From Aegilops tauschii subsp. strangulata (Eukaryota > Streptophyta > Magnoliopsida > Poales > Poaceae): a stretch of DNA of 64,000 nucleotides. The translations under genes and the position numbers were made by a program. A model generated the notes under the pieces. It did not search any database and was not told the origin of the DNA. It saw only the letters and a program-made list of their open reading frames with translations. Where the stretch lies: NCBI RefSeq assembly GCF_002575655.3, contig NC_053037.3, forward strand, positions 502,580,544 through 502,644,543. Direction: 5' to 3'. Shown here one piece after another: positions 42,906-54,900 of the stretch; the first letter of the stretch is position 1; each line of letters begins with the position of its first letter.

Positions 42906-43115
42906 TTGGGCCATGCCACGTGTCGACGTATCATAGGCGCCTTCCGTCCAATGAGTGGATGACATCTGTCCCAACGATGAGCCGACACGTGTTTCCTCCG
43001 GCCAATGATGATTTTACACGTGGAAAATCCCCATTGGTCGGGGCTGTTAACGGGTTATCGGATCCAAAACCCGACCCGATAGCTTAACGGCTTTCCGTTA
43101 CAGTGGATGCCATGT

Positions 43116-43340
43116 GTCGGTCACATTTGACGAAAGCACTTCTGTGACGCGCGATTTATCGTCATAGAAGTGGACACTACCGTGATGATAATTTTGGCAA
43201 TGTCATGGAACACTTCTACGACAGCACAGGTATGACTATCTTGATCTATCATAAATTTGTCATGGATGTACATGCAGGACAAAAAACGCGACCTACTATG
43301 ACAAACACGTATCATCACGGAAGTGTATTTTTTTGTAGTG
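43116..43340 (-). repeat. Right terminal region and inverted repeat of the giant CACTA
   Basis: The last 27 bp (43314-43340) are the inverted partner of 5046-5072. The preceding 200 bp have GTCATAGAAGTG, CACTTCTACGAC and CTATGAC motifs matching those of the left end (ACTTCTATGACG). The target duplication GCG follows at 43341-43343. Confidence 0.8.
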
Positions 43341-43343
43341 GCG

Positions 43344-45875
43344 GTAACATAGCCAAACAACGGTTTGCTAGGAAGGGTGAAAAGCTTAGAGGCTGACATG
43401 GCAATTTGGGAGGCTTGCTACACAAGTGGTAGGTAGCGCAAGCATAGCGATAGAACGAACAACTAGGAAAGCAAAGATAGAAGTGATATCAAGGGTAATG
43501 GTCATCTTGCTTGAAATCCCGCTAGGAAGTAGAACGAGTCCATGAAGAAGACAAACGGACGTAGACGAACGAATCATCACAACCGCAACGTAAGCGGAAC
43601 TATCAAGGAGAAGCGCAACCGAAAAGAAGCAAACATCATGGTAAACAACCATCATATCAACACGGCATGGTGCACAATCAAGTATGATGCATGTCCGGTT
43701 TAAATAGGCATGGCATAGCATGGCAAAGTGCAACAAACAATACTACCAATTAAGTGGAGCTCAATGTGCAACGAGTTGCATACTGACGAAACACCACATT
43801 CATTTATTTAGTTCGCTCTTGTATATGTACCCAACAATATTAAATGTTGTTAAACATGGCAATATGTGAAGCATAATAAAACTACCTATCTAGGCAAGCT
43901 TAAATGAGGCCGGAAACAACAAACAACAATTCTGGAAATCCTCATATGCATATTTTAAGTTGGTACTGTTCTGCCCTATACACAACTTTAGAGGTATTAA
44001 GCATGGAAAATACGTACACCTTGTTAATCTATGCTATTTTCACCCGATTTACATATAAAGTTTGTTTAATTCGGGTATACGGTTAATTAGTTATGAAAAA
44101 AACATTTTAGCATGGGATTTAAGAAAATTAATTCAAACAACACATTTAAACAATTTTAACATGGGTGAATGTTGCAAATTATTAATCTACACAAAATTCT
44201 AAGCATTTTACATGTTTAAATCATTTTAATCCGATGCACCATTTGTGAGTTATTAAATGCATGATCTAGAGGGACTTTTTTGTAAAACGGTAACTTCCCG
44301 ACTAATAAGCAAATTCGTTCGCGAAAAAAAAACAGTGACTCGGTCCGAATCTGGATCTGGGCGAGGGTTAGCAGATAGGGGCATCACCTTAGCGGGCCAC
44401 GGCCTAGGCGAAGAAGCAGGCCGGCGGGGAAGCTGGGCTTGGCGCGGCGCTGGGCCTTGCTGGCGCTGGAAGTGGCCCAGACGCGCGAGGCGGGCAGGCT
44501 ACAGGCGCGTCGCTCTCTGTTCGACAGAAAACAGAGGAGCAGCGGCGCTGGAGCTCGCGACGGGAAGCAGGGGACGTAGCGGCAGCCTGGCGCGGCTTGG
44601 GACTCCGACGAAGGGCAGCGCGACAGAGAGGTGGCTGGAGGATGCGGACAGGGTGGCCCTTGGGTAGGGACGCTGGGAGGTCCCTCACTCGGTGCGACTA
44701 GTGCATAAACTTGGCGCGGACGAGCAGAGGGACCCGGCATCGAGGGACGAAGGGGATGGATGGGTCCGAGGCTCTCCAGCGCGAATCGGCCGGGAACCAC
44801 GGCGGCACAACGAACTGGAGCTACGGGAGGCCGTCCATGGCAGTGCTGCGAAGACAATAGAGAGAGAGAAGCGTGAGAGAGAGAGAGAGAAACAGAAACA
44901 GGAGGGGAAAGGGAGCAGGGCTGTCATGGCACTCATCTCCGGCGAGGTTCCGGAAGACTAGGCAGGGTCGAGGGTGACTGGGAGCTGCGGGAGGAACTCG
45001 GGTAGAGACAGAGGGGCTCCTGGAGGCGCACGGGAGCAGCGACAGTCGGGCACGAGGAGGATGGCGTACGGGGACAAGCCGTCAGGGTCCTCTCCCGCTC
45101 GGGATCGAGCGAGGAAGAGGGTTGCGGGCGATGGGGGTTGTCGTGCTGCTGGATCAAGGCGAGGCTAGAGCTGCTGCGGGAGGAGTCCGGCGAGGAGCGG
45201 CTGAGGAGGCCTCAAGCACGAGGAGCGGGGCTAGCTGAAGGCGAGACGGCCGCGGGCGCCGGTTAGCTCGATGGGGAATTCAAGGGAGAGGAGGTGGTGG
45301 TTGGCTGGATCGATTGGATGGATCGGGCAAGACCCGAGGAAGGGGGAGACCAGGTGAGTCGATCATGAGGGATCCCGAGGGAGATGGTCAGTGGGTGGCG
45401 GCGGCGCGGAGGATTTGATGGATGGGATAGCTGGGGCTAGGGTTAGACTGCATATATAGTAGGTACGTAAAAGGAGGGAGGATTTGGATCATCGGATCGG
45501 GATCGGGGTGACGAAAAATATGGCTAGGGAAGTCCAACTAAGAAAACGGAGATGTTTTATAGATGTTTAGGGATGATCCGGACCCATTGGTAACGACAGA
45601 GCGGGTCGGGTTCGGGAAGTTTCGGACACGTGCGCGGGGTCTGAGCAACGCGTAGAGAGGGTCAAACGGTCAGACAAGATGGAATCAAAAACCCGGTTGG
45701 ACTCGGACCGGTCAACGAAGGCAAGGGGGGAACGCGGCAACTACTAACGGATGCAAGCTTTCTGAAAACATGCAGATGCAAATGATGACATGATGAATGC
45801 AACAAACAAATAAATACACGCGACGATCACGAAGAACATGGAAAGCGTCTGGAGCGTCGGCCTCGGGGCGTTACA
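43344..45875 (-). mobile_element. 5' LTR of element X, right part
   Basis: Continues the LTR interrupted at 5045 and ends GGGGCGTTACA at 45875, the start of the element in its minus orientation. Composition changes from AT-rich (43.3-44.3 kb) to GC-rich (44.35-45.4 kb). Frames in the GC-rich part show no known domain. A short GA repeat lies at 44875-44892. Neither the second LTR nor a target duplication for element X is available in the window. Confidence 0.65.
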
Positions 45876-46636
45876 GTGTGCCCTTGCCATTGCATTTGGT
45901 GCATCGGTTTGTGTTCTCCACGGTGATACGTGGAAGTTACAAGTTGAGAAGCTTATTACTCTTGGGTGCTTGGTACCCTTGAGCTTGTTCCTCTTGGGTT
46001 CTTGGGCGCCCTAGACGGCTGGTGGTGTTCGGAGCTCAATCATTGTGGTGTAAAGCTCCGGGCAAGCGTCGGGGTCTCCAATTAGGTTGTGGAGATCGCC
46101 CCGAGCAATTTGACGGGTTCCGGTGACTGCCCCCAAGGGTTGCCAAAGTGTACGGGTTCGGTGACCGCCCCAAGGGTTGCCATTTGTACGGGTTCGGTGA
46201 CCGCCCTCAAGGGTCCCTTAGTGGAATCACGACATCTTGCATTGTGCGAGGGCGTGAGGAGATTATGGTGGCCCTAGTGGATTCTTGGGGAGCATTGTGC
46301 CTCCACGCCGCTCCAAACGGAGATTAGCATCGGCAAGGGTGTGAACTTCGGGATACATCGTCATCTCCGCGTGCCTCGGTTATCTCTTACCCGAGATCTT
46401 TACTTATGCACTTTACTTTGTGATATCCATATTGTTTCTTGTCATATATCTTGCTATCACCTAGTAGTTTATCTTGCTTAGCATAAGTTGTTGGTGCACA
46501 TAGGTGAGCCTAGTTGTTGTAGGTTTTGTGCTTGACAAATTAACCGCTAGGTTTATTCCGCATTTGTTCAAGCCTAAACCGTAATTATTTTAAAGCGCCT
46601 ATTCACCCCCCCTCTAGGCGACATCCTTGATCTTTC
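45876..46636 (+). mobile_element. LTR- or leader-like fragment of another retrotransposon
   Basis: Non-coding sequence with three copies of ACGGGTTC(C/G)GGTGAC-type repeats (46118, 46153, 46189), followed by AT-rich DNA and ending TTCACCCCCCCTCTAGGCGA plus ATCCTTGATCTTTCA. The ending is familiar from Triticeae LTR-element junctions. It directly abuts the Gypsy coding fragment. Family not assigned. Confidence 0.45.
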
Positions 46637-46637
46637 A

Positions 46638-48011
46638 CTTGCGGGCTACGTAACTTTGCTCGGGCGCTTCATCTCCAAGCTAGGCGAGCGCGCCTTCCCA
46701 TTCTTCAAGCTGATGAAGAAGAAGGGTCCGTTCGAATGGACTCCAGAGGCCGAGGCGGCCTTCCAAGACTTCAAGAGGTACCTCACCAGCCCGCTGGTGA
46801 TGGTAGCGCCTCGCCCTCTTGAGCCCCTGGTGCTATACCTGGCCGCCACACCTCACTCAGCCAACGCGGCACTCGTGGCGGTCCAGGAAGAGCGTGCGGT
46901 TGCAGGTGTGCGGCGTCGTGCCCCGTGCCCGACTGTGGCACTGCAGCCTCAGGACGGTGCTCCTGAGGCCTCGACCACCCCACCGGACGGCGGGGCTCCC
47001 GTGGATGGCGCTCCTGAGGCCTCGGCTACCCCACCGGACGGCAATGCTCCCGAGGCCCCCGCGCCTCCGGAGGGGCAAGATGTTGTCGATGCCCCCTCCC
47101 TCATCGAGCATCCCATGTACTTCGTCAGCACGGTGCTACGTGATGTGCGTGCATGCTACCCCATGCCACAGAAGCTTCTGCTCGCGCTCCTCGTAGCCTC
47201 CCGAGAGCTGCGCCATTACTTCCAAGGCCACCCTATTAAGGTCGTCTCTGCATAACCCCTGGAGAAGGTGCTCCGGAGCCCCAACACCACAGGAAGGGCT
47301 GCTGAATGGAACATCGAGCTGCAGGCGCTCCAGCTGGAGTTCAGCACCACCAGAGTCATCAAGGGCGCAAACTTTGCTGACTTTGTGGTGGAATGGATTG
47401 ATGCCCCTGACTGAGGGGTGAGCGAGGATTGTTCCCTCATGGCCGGAGACGAAGCTCCAAATGGGTGGGTCATGTACTTCGACGGCTCGTTCATGCGCCA
47501 AGGCGCAGGGGCCGGAGCCGTGCTCAACTCACCTACCAAGGACAAGCTCTACTACCCCGTGCAACTCTGCTTCCAGCATGGCAACAAGGTTTCTAATAAC
47601 ATTGCTGAGTACGAAGGCCTGATTGCCATACTCAAGGCCGCAACGGCTTTGGGGGTCAGGCACCTCACCATCAGGGGTGATTCCCAACTCCTCGTCAACT
47701 TCTCCAACAAAGCATACAAGCCAAAGGACGAGCACATGGAGGCATACCTTGAGGAGGTACGCAAAATTGAGAAACGATTCTTGGGCTTGGAATTGCAGCA
47801 TGTGCCACGTGGCACGAACAAGGAGGCGGCCGACATCGCCAAGAGGGCGTCCCGGCGCCACCCTCAGGAGCTTGGCGTCTTCGAGGATCGGCTCTTCAAG
47901 CCATCAGCAGCTTCCCCCACCGCGGGACCGGTGCTGCCTCGGGAGGAGCTGCCCCTAGCACCCTCCTCCGGCGCCCCAGCTTGCGGCCTGACCTCGGGAG
48001 CCCGCCTGCTT
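46638..48011 (+). pseudogene. Gypsy polyprotein fragment: RT connection and second RNase H
   Basis: One frame begins LAGYVTLLGRFISKLGERAF, the RT/RNase H connection of Ty3/Gypsy polyproteins, with PFEWTPEAEAAFQDFKRYLT and an RNase H-like stretch (LVLYLAATPHSANAALVAV). It is expanded by a low-complexity repeat of APEASTTPPDGG. TAA at 47253 and TGA at 47412 interrupt it in frame. After the second stop (frame from 47418) an RNase H of the RVT_3 type follows with D22 (MYFDGS), E64 (NNIAEYEG), D88 (IRGDSQ) and D139 (EAADIA), all four catalytic acids kept. Two RNase H domains in this order fit the Tat lineage. The frame reaches ARLL at 48011, where a CACTA element interrupts it; it resumes at 49780. 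Confidence 0.85.
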
Positions 48012-48639
48012 CACTACTAGGAAAAGGGCTATAGATGATATGGACAATAATGGCGCACCAACACATGGTTCGCCACTGCGCACCATGTGTTGGTCCGCCA
48101 TTAGTGTCCAAATACTAATGGCACACCACATCCACGGTGCGCCACTAGTAACAATTTTTTTTTTATTTTTTTCAAAACTAGTAATGGCGCACCAGGGGAT
48201 AGTGCCGCCATTACTAGTTAAACTAGTAATGGCGCACCACATCCACGGTGCGCCACTAGTAATTTTTTTAATTTTTTTTCAAAACTACTAATGGCGCACC
48301 ACTCCCATCGTGCCCCATTAGTAACTTGCCCCAAAAATTCCACCGAATGAACAACCCCCCCCAGTGGACCGCCTTTTCAGTTTTACAAAAAATAAAAGAA
48401 AATGATGGAAATGTCAAAAAAATAAAAGAAAATAAGTTTCCCATGTGATATGTGGTCTACTTGTTGGGAAAATTTACAAATATGAATTTCGACTTTATTT
48501 GAAAAATCTCTCTGGAATTTGTAAAATGGGCATAACTTTTGCATACGAACTCGGATTAAAAAGTTTTTTATATGGAAAATCATCTAGTCGAAAAGATACA
48601 TCCGAATTTAACCGGGGGAACCCCGTTAAACATTTTCAG

Positions 48640-48715
48640 AATCCTCAAAAACCTAACAGAAAAAAGGTACCGGGCTTTTAAGATCCGGAGAGGCAAAAAA
48701 ATGCAAAAAAAACAA
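48640..48715 (+). repeat. Module shared with the CACTA at 2286-2360
   Basis: AATCCTCAAAAACCTAACAG, followed by a run of A and CGGGCTTTTAAGATC(C/T)GG and AGAGGCAAAAAAAT, occurs in both elements in the same orientation with few differences. It links the two CACTA families by descent or exchange. Confidence 0.75.
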
Positions 48716-48949
48716 ACTCAGTAATGGCGCACCTGCCCATGTTGCGCCATTACTATCTTCCGGCCTTCAAAATTCAAACTATATCAAAAAAATAAAAAAA
48801 GTTAGTAATGGCGCACCTGCCCACGGTGCGCCATTACTATCTTCCCGCCTTCAAAATTCAAAATAAATCAAAAAAAAATTAGTAATGGCGCACCTGCCCA
48901 CGATGCGCCATTACTATGCCGTATATATGGCTGGGCGGGGTCGTCTCCT

Positions 48950-49365
48950 CCTTACCTCTTCATTGTTCTCCTCCACTCCACCTCTCCTCCACTCCATCTC
49001 CTCCTCTCCTCCACTCCATATCCCCTTCTCTCCTCCACCATACTCCCCTCCTCCTCTCTGGCGACCTCCTCCTCCACCTCTCCGGCGACCTCCTCCTCCT
49101 CCTCTCCGGCGACCTCCTCCTCCCTCCTCTCCTCCCCTCCCGTCACGGTTTCTCCTCCCTCCTCTCCGGTGATCTCCTCCTCCCTCCTCTCCGGTGAGCT
49201 CCTCCTCTCCTCTCCTCCCCTCCCCTCATGGTTTCTCCTTCCTCCTCTCCGATGCTCCGGTGAACTCCTCTCCGGCGACCTCCTCCTCCTCTCCGGTGAT
49301 GAAGGCGAGCGCCTCTCCGGTGACCTCCTCCTCCTCCTCTCCGGTGACCTCGGCCCACCTCTCCA
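48950..49365 (+). repeat. CT-rich tandem repeats within the CACTA
   Basis: Units built on CTCTCCGG(C/T)GACCTCCTCC repeat about twelve times, mixed with CTCCTCCCCTCCCGTCACGG and TTTCTCCTCCCTC. The opposite strand is purine-rich and gives Glu/Arg-rich frames. These frames are artefacts of the repeat. Confidence 0.85.
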
Positions 49366-49779
49366 GCAAAAGAACAAGGCAAAAGAACATACAAGATCCA
49401 AAAACGAGAACAAAATTTGAAAAAATATCATGCAAAAAAACGAGCAAAAAATGGGCAAAAAAATCGCGATCAGATCCAAATTCGAAATTCAAAAATAGCA
49501 ATGGCGCATCACCCCACAGTGCGCCATTAGTATGGCAAAGCACATGTGTAAATATCGCCCCTTGGGAAGCACACTAATGGCGCATGTTGGTCTATACTAA
49601 TGGCGCACGGCGTGATGCGCCATTAGTATTCTAGATATTAATGGCGCACCAGTGGTGCGCCATTAGTATTTAATACTAGTGGCGTGCGACTAGTGGCATG
49701 GTACTAGTGGCACACCAGTAGTGCGCCATTAGTAGGCAAAACTGGTGCGCCACTAGTAGGCCTTTTCCTAGTAGTGTTT

Positions 49780-50110
49780 CTCGCACTCGAACCTTAGGAG
49801 GGGTGCTGGACCGAGGAGTTCAAGGTGTACTTGCTCCGGGGAACCTTGCCAGAGAAGGAGGAAGACGTAGAGCGTGTGGTCCACCAGGCCACCGCGTACT
49901 GCATCGAGGACAGCGAGTTCTACCGAAGGCTCCCAAACGATGTCTCCCTGCGATGCATCTCCAAGCAGCAGGGGTGTGAGCTGCTGGCCGATATCTACTG
50001 TGGGCAAGGCATTCCGCAGCGGGTTCTACTGGCCCACGACGCTGAAAGATGCCACTGAGCTGGTGAGGTCTTGGTAGGCATGCCAGTACCATGCCAAGCA
50101 GATCCACCAG
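49780..50110 (+). pseudogene. Gypsy polyprotein continued: integrase N-terminus
   Basis: With the CACTA removed the frame continues ARLL-LALE and then EEFKVYLLRGTLPEKEEDVE, FYRRLPNDVSLRCISKQQG, LLADIYCGQG. A frameshift near 50010 moves the sequence to another frame: AFRSGFYWPTTLKDATELVR followed by SW, a stop, and ACQYHAKQIHQP. This is the integrase zinc-finger region, in which the expected first Cys of the CxxC pair reads Trp and the next codon is TAG. Similarity ends at about 50110. Confidence 0.85.
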
Positions 50111-51940
50111 CCCGTTGTTCTGGTAGTCCAAAAATTCTAAAACAATTAGGAAAAATAAACATTTTGTATAGCAAGACTGTTCAAAAAGTTTCAGAAGGTT
50201 GCGACATTCAAGTAAAAAATGTAAAATCGCGAACTACAGCCAAAGTTTCTGTTTCTGTACTGGACATACCAACAAGCAATCTACTCATCCTAAAGGCAAA
50301 TCTTGGCACATTATTTTTATAATACAATGGAATTGTACAAGGGGATAATTATTTTTGTTGAAAAGTTTCTGCAATTCAAGATTCACAAAGTTTCCAAGGG
50401 CATGAACAAAGTTCAAGGCATGCTCCTGCTTCCACGGTGCTCATCCTTCTCATCCTAAAGGCATGCTCCTGCTTCCACATTTCACTAAGAAGATTAGTCT
50501 AGGTGTCGGACGCGGCTTTTCTTTTGCTTGGTTTCTGTAGCTAGTTTTCGACTTCTTGAATGAAATTTGGAGTTTTCTCGTCTTTCGTTCGCAAGAGTCG
50601 GGGTTTTCTCTCTTTTGTGCTCGCCTTTACGACCTTGCCCCAGGGGGAACGGCGGTTGCCCGTTGCTCCTCCTCATGCGTCTCACGCATAGGGGCTAGGT
50701 AGGTGTGTGCACTTGGGCTTGCTCGCAACCACACCTCACCAAAGCCTTGTTGTCCTACAACTTCGGCGTCCTTTATCCTCGCGAGACGCTCTCAAACGAG
50801 CTCATGGGCATGTGCACCCCCTTAAGTCCGTGCCTCCAAGCATCGCGACGGAGTGCACCAGCCACAACCAACCCATGCTCGGGGGCTTGTGCGAGTTAGC
50901 ATGAGACGCCTCGTCAGGATTTTTAATAACTCTGCAGCTATACAATGTCTCCTGAGGCTAGGCGGCTCCTGAGCCTCGACGGCTCCTAAGTCGTCGGGAA
51001 GGGAGCTTCGCAAGATGCTGCCGGAAAGGCGCGCCCTCACGAGACGGAAGACTACCGCAAGCACATCGAGGTAAGTTACCCTAACCGCACCTGGAGAAAG
51101 GAAAGGTTAAAAAAAATGGGCCACACGGCTACGGCAGCTCCCGAGGCCAGGCTCCAGCAGCGCCCGAGCTCAGTCCAAGTCTTCCTCCCACTTCACTGGA
51201 GCAGAGCGACGAGACGGCTCGGCGGCGTGGTGGTTGGTCGTAGCTGCCACTGCTGGTGCTCTCGCCGGTGGAGGAGCCGCCGCTGCTGTGGGTAGCAGGG
51301 CCGTCGCCAAGGGCAAGCTCACCCTCGTCGTCGTCACAGCTATCGACAAGGGCAAGCTCATCGTCGTTGCTACCGTCTTCCGGGTAGCACCCCTATGGCG
51401 GTCGTCTTCCCTGAACACCCTCACATAGAGGGTTGCAAGGCTATCATACCTGAAGTGGAGGGTGCACCTCCCACTCAGGCCCCACGTCCGGGTAAACGCC
51501 TGCCAACCGCGGGTCAAGGACACGTTGTCTGCGGCGGTGACTTCGACCCTAGCCCATGAGGACCTGCTGCAGAAGCTGTCGGCCTGCAGTCAGAGGTCAT
51601 CAAGCCCCATGGTCGGCAGCTCACCCGTGAAGAAGAGCGTGAGTGGGAGCCAGGGCCAGCAGGCCTCTCCGACCACAGGACGAACTCCGAGAACGCGTCC
51701 GCCGAGTGGAAGCGCGGCCGAGGAGGCCGGGCGACCACGTCATGCCTCCCCTCATCGCGGGGGTTGCCCCATCCTCGGCGGCTCTCACCGCGAGAGGAGG
51801 TGCCGCCGCGGCTGCCCAAGGCAGCGCTGGCCCTCGAAGAGGCGCGCCCGCGCCCCCGAGGGGCCACCGCCGGGGTCGCAGCATACTTGCAGGGGCAATA
51901 GCGGCCTCTCTTGGGCGACGGTGAACCCGGCCCCTCCTTG
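50111..51940 (+). other. Unassigned retrotransposon-like sequence
   Basis: The first 390 bp are AT-rich and contain a direct repeat of AAGGCATGCTCCTGCTTCCA (50418 and 50459). The rest is GC-rich, includes GGCGGCTCCTGAGCCTCGAC-type phrases and low-complexity coding-like frames on both strands, none with a known domain. It may be the 3' part of the degenerate Gypsy element or the start of the next element. It is the left flank of the LTR element that follows. Confidence 0.35.
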
Positions 51941-51945
51941 GGGGC

Positions 51946-54900
51946 TGTCAGGACCGGGTTTTCGGGATATTCATTTTTCCAGAAAATGGCCCTTGCGCTC
52001 ACCAGCCCCAAGATTACTCTTAGCTGATGAGGCACCAACTTGATATAGAAAGTCCAAGCAAAGTACAAAATATGAAGTACAAGACCAATGAGGCCTATGA
52101 GTACAACACTTGGTTTCTAGTGGTTGATGGCGGAAGCGGTTTGTGGTTCATCTGCGTCTATGGGACTCCATTTCCCACAAGAACAGCTGACCAGGGTAAC
52201 TCCTATCTTCGCGATGCTGCTGTCAACACAGCGTAGGTTCCGGGGCTGTCGTCGTAACGCTCTTCTCCACGCAAGAAATCTGGCCAAGACAATAGCCAGG
52301 GACAAGCCAGTGAGTACGTTTGAATGTACTCGCAAACATCAAGAACACGGGTATAATATATCAAAACATGCTCCGAAATATTCTATGATCATAACGTCTG
52401 TCACGAAATATACGAAATCCATGATGTACGCATGTGGGTAAAATATGAATATGCAATATAGAAATAGAATGTAGTGATCGAGTGTCTGAAATGACTCCTC
52501 AAAAAGGGTGCAAATAAATTAACAATGCCTTAGTTGGGCGTCTGAGCGACACCACATAAAGGGCTTATAAAGAATAATTAAATAACAAGCATGCCGCAGT
52601 CGGGCGTCTGAGCGACACCGCATAAAGGGCTTATAAAGGATAACTAAATAACAACCATGCCGCAGTCGGACGTCTGAGCGACACCGCATGAAGGGCTTAT
52701 AATATAAAGAAAATAGCAGGCATGCCATAGTCGGGCGTCTATGCGACACCACATAAAGGGCTTATAATAGAATAGTTGCAGTGGGTATCCAGCAGGTAGA
52801 ACCGTCCCAGGGATACTCAATAATTCAAATAATGTAAATGGTTAGTCCATAATAATAGTAATCATAATCGTCACAAGTCACAAGTCATGATCCAAGTTCT
52901 GGTTTAACAGTTTTTCCGCCGAAGAACGACACTAAGACCGACACTTGACCCATCCCAGACAGTAGTCCTTAACCATGGACACGGCTATTCGAATAGATGT
53001 ATAATCTCTGCAGAGGGTGTACTCTTTACCCACGGGTAACGGATTTCTTTAGTCCATCGGGACTAATTCCGTCTACGGTCTTTTAATTGAAAACACGCCT
53101 GACCTGCACACACCAGCTTAACTCACCGGTGTCTGGAATCACTCACGACACCTTTCAAGCGAAACTCTAAGTGGGGAGGATACAACCTCGACGTAGCATG
53201 GGATCACAAAATTTATACCGCGCGCAAACTAGGGGAGCTACCCCTTCGGCTACAACCGAAACACCCATGCCCCCGGACCGGATGACTGGCTTTAATCCAT
53301 GGCCATGGGACCCTCATCACGGCCTCTCTGTATGGTGTGTGCTAGAAAGGGATTGACAACTTACTGAACCGTACCCTACCTATGGCAGGGACAAGTGGTT
53401 GCACAAAGCAAGTATGGGGGTTACTGGAACAAGACTCGATCTACGGCCGACTCAGGAGGTTCAAATATTCTCTGCATGATTAGCATAACCAAAATATTTC
53501 CATTATCCGCTAAACTCACCACTCGTCAAGCCTCACCATGCCATACCGGACATACTCGTCCTGACGAGGAACTAGGGACAAGCTCGTGTCTACCCAAGAC
53601 CGCGATTTTCCCGGCTTCCTTCCGGTATGCATGAAAAGCTTACGAGGATGAAAACCATCAGCATATCCATTTATAACAGCAAAGAAATCTCCATTATGCA
53701 CTCATGCGTATGATTTTATCGTCACATAAAATAGCGTATGCTCCAAGTCAAGGTGATGTTGTAACCGTATCAACAACATCCGAAAATATTAAGCCAGGGT
53801 TCAGAATGCTTGCCTTCAAGTCTATGCATATGGGGGTGCACTTTTTGAAGGTCACCTTTCCTCCAAAATCCTATTTTGAGAAATATTCAAATAACACACA
53901 TTTCAAAAACAGTACAAAGAGTTGCCCCAAATATTTTTTAAAAAAATCTTAAAGTATACTAGATGAAATTTGAGAGAGGTAGGAGAAAGATTCAACTCAT
54001 TTGGAGTTTTATTTTAGAAGATATAGCCAGTCAAGGATTAGTCAAAGTTCTGTTTTTAAATAAAACCAGAAAAGAAACATTTCGGGGAAAATACGCTTTC
54101 GAAGCAGAGGAGGCGTACTCGGGACTTTGCGCTATCACTTAACCAGAGTGGACGGGCGCGCGGGTCACTGACAGTGGGTCCAGGGGGCCCACTGGTCAGG
54201 TTTGACTGGTCTTTCCTCCCTCCTCTCCCTCGGCCCGAACGGTGGCGGGACTCCGGCGATCGCCGTCGACCCGCCAGACCGGGGCGGTCCTGCCGGTGGT
54301 CGCTGGGTGGACGGTGGTGGAAGGAGTCGCCGGCGGCGAGCTCCGCGGCGGAGGGGGCTTTGGGTGGTTTGGCGTTTTCGAGCTACGGTGGTCCTTGGTT
54401 GAGTCTGAGGCGCTGGGCAGCTCCGCGAGACTATGGGGAGACGGTTGGTGGCGCTGGATGGGCGGGGGAGGGTCCGGTTGCGACGCACTGCGCTGGATTT
54501 GCGGCGGCGACCGAACTGGCCGGAGGCGGGGAAGAAAGCCTCTTCCGGTCAATCCGCGGCTAGGGAAGTACTAGGGGGAAGGCCTGAGGTTGCTTGAGTG
54601 CTCGGAGGAGCTCGGGGCCTCCTTTTATAGCGCAACGAGGCTAGCTCCCCCGATGGTGGATAAGAACGACGGCGAGTCGCCGTTCTGTAGCCAGGGGGCG
54701 CGTGGCGGCGACGAGCACTAGTCGACAGGCTTGAGGATAGGCTCGGGATGTTCCCAGGGGGCAGCTGGCGCGCGCGGGTGGCTTGGGCGGCGCCGTCCAT
54801 GGCAGAGCCCACTGCCGACGCCGGCGTGCAGCCAAGGGAGCCCTGACGGCGGTGCTGTAGGGCGCCAGGGAGGCTTGTAGGGTTCTGTTGAGTGGGCGAG

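Larger units (their letters stand above)
5046..43340. mobile_element. Giant (about 38.3 kb) CACTA-type transposon carrying gene fragments
   Basis: The left end begins CACTACAAAAAAAAG and the right end, read on the minus strand, begins CACTACAAAAAAATA. Both go on with ACAC(A/T)TCCGTGA, so the terminal inverted repeat is about 27 bp with a few mismatches and one indel. The 3 bp before (5043-5045) and after (43341-43343) are both GCG, the target duplication length expected of CACTA elements. Removing the insert joins two halves of element X's LTR. Subterminal TATGAC/GTCATA motifs occur near both ends, and GGGCC-rich repeats at 42.0-42.9 kb. I see no TNP2-like transposase, so it looks non-autonomous, although the gene at 36.4-41.7 kb may be the element's second ORF. 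Cargo includes exonuclease-like, SINA-like and coiled-coil sequences. The alternative, that two unrelated ends are paired by chance, is weakened by the shared TSD and the rejoined flanks. Confidence 0.7.
48012..49776. mobile_element. Non-autonomous CACTA transposon (1.77 kb)
   Basis: Left end CACTACTAGGAAAAGG, right end inverted CACTACTAGGAAAAGG, a perfect terminal repeat of at least 16 bp. Flanks are CTT (48009-48011) and TTT (49777-49779); reading frame shows the original target was CTT, so one base has changed. Subterminal repeats AATGGCGCACC and inverses occur many times at both ends. The centre holds a CT-rich tandem array and a module shared with the first CACTA. No transposase. Confidence 0.92.

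Noticed and set aside
48885..49577. Glu/Arg-rich or Pro/Ser-rich proteins inside the small CACTA
   Set aside because: These are direct readings of a CT-rich tandem repeat.
54174..54563. Real gene in the GC-rich part of the LARD-like LTR
   Set aside because: Frames on both strands overlap fully, the two LTR copies differ by indels that shift the frame (near 59796), and no domain is seen.
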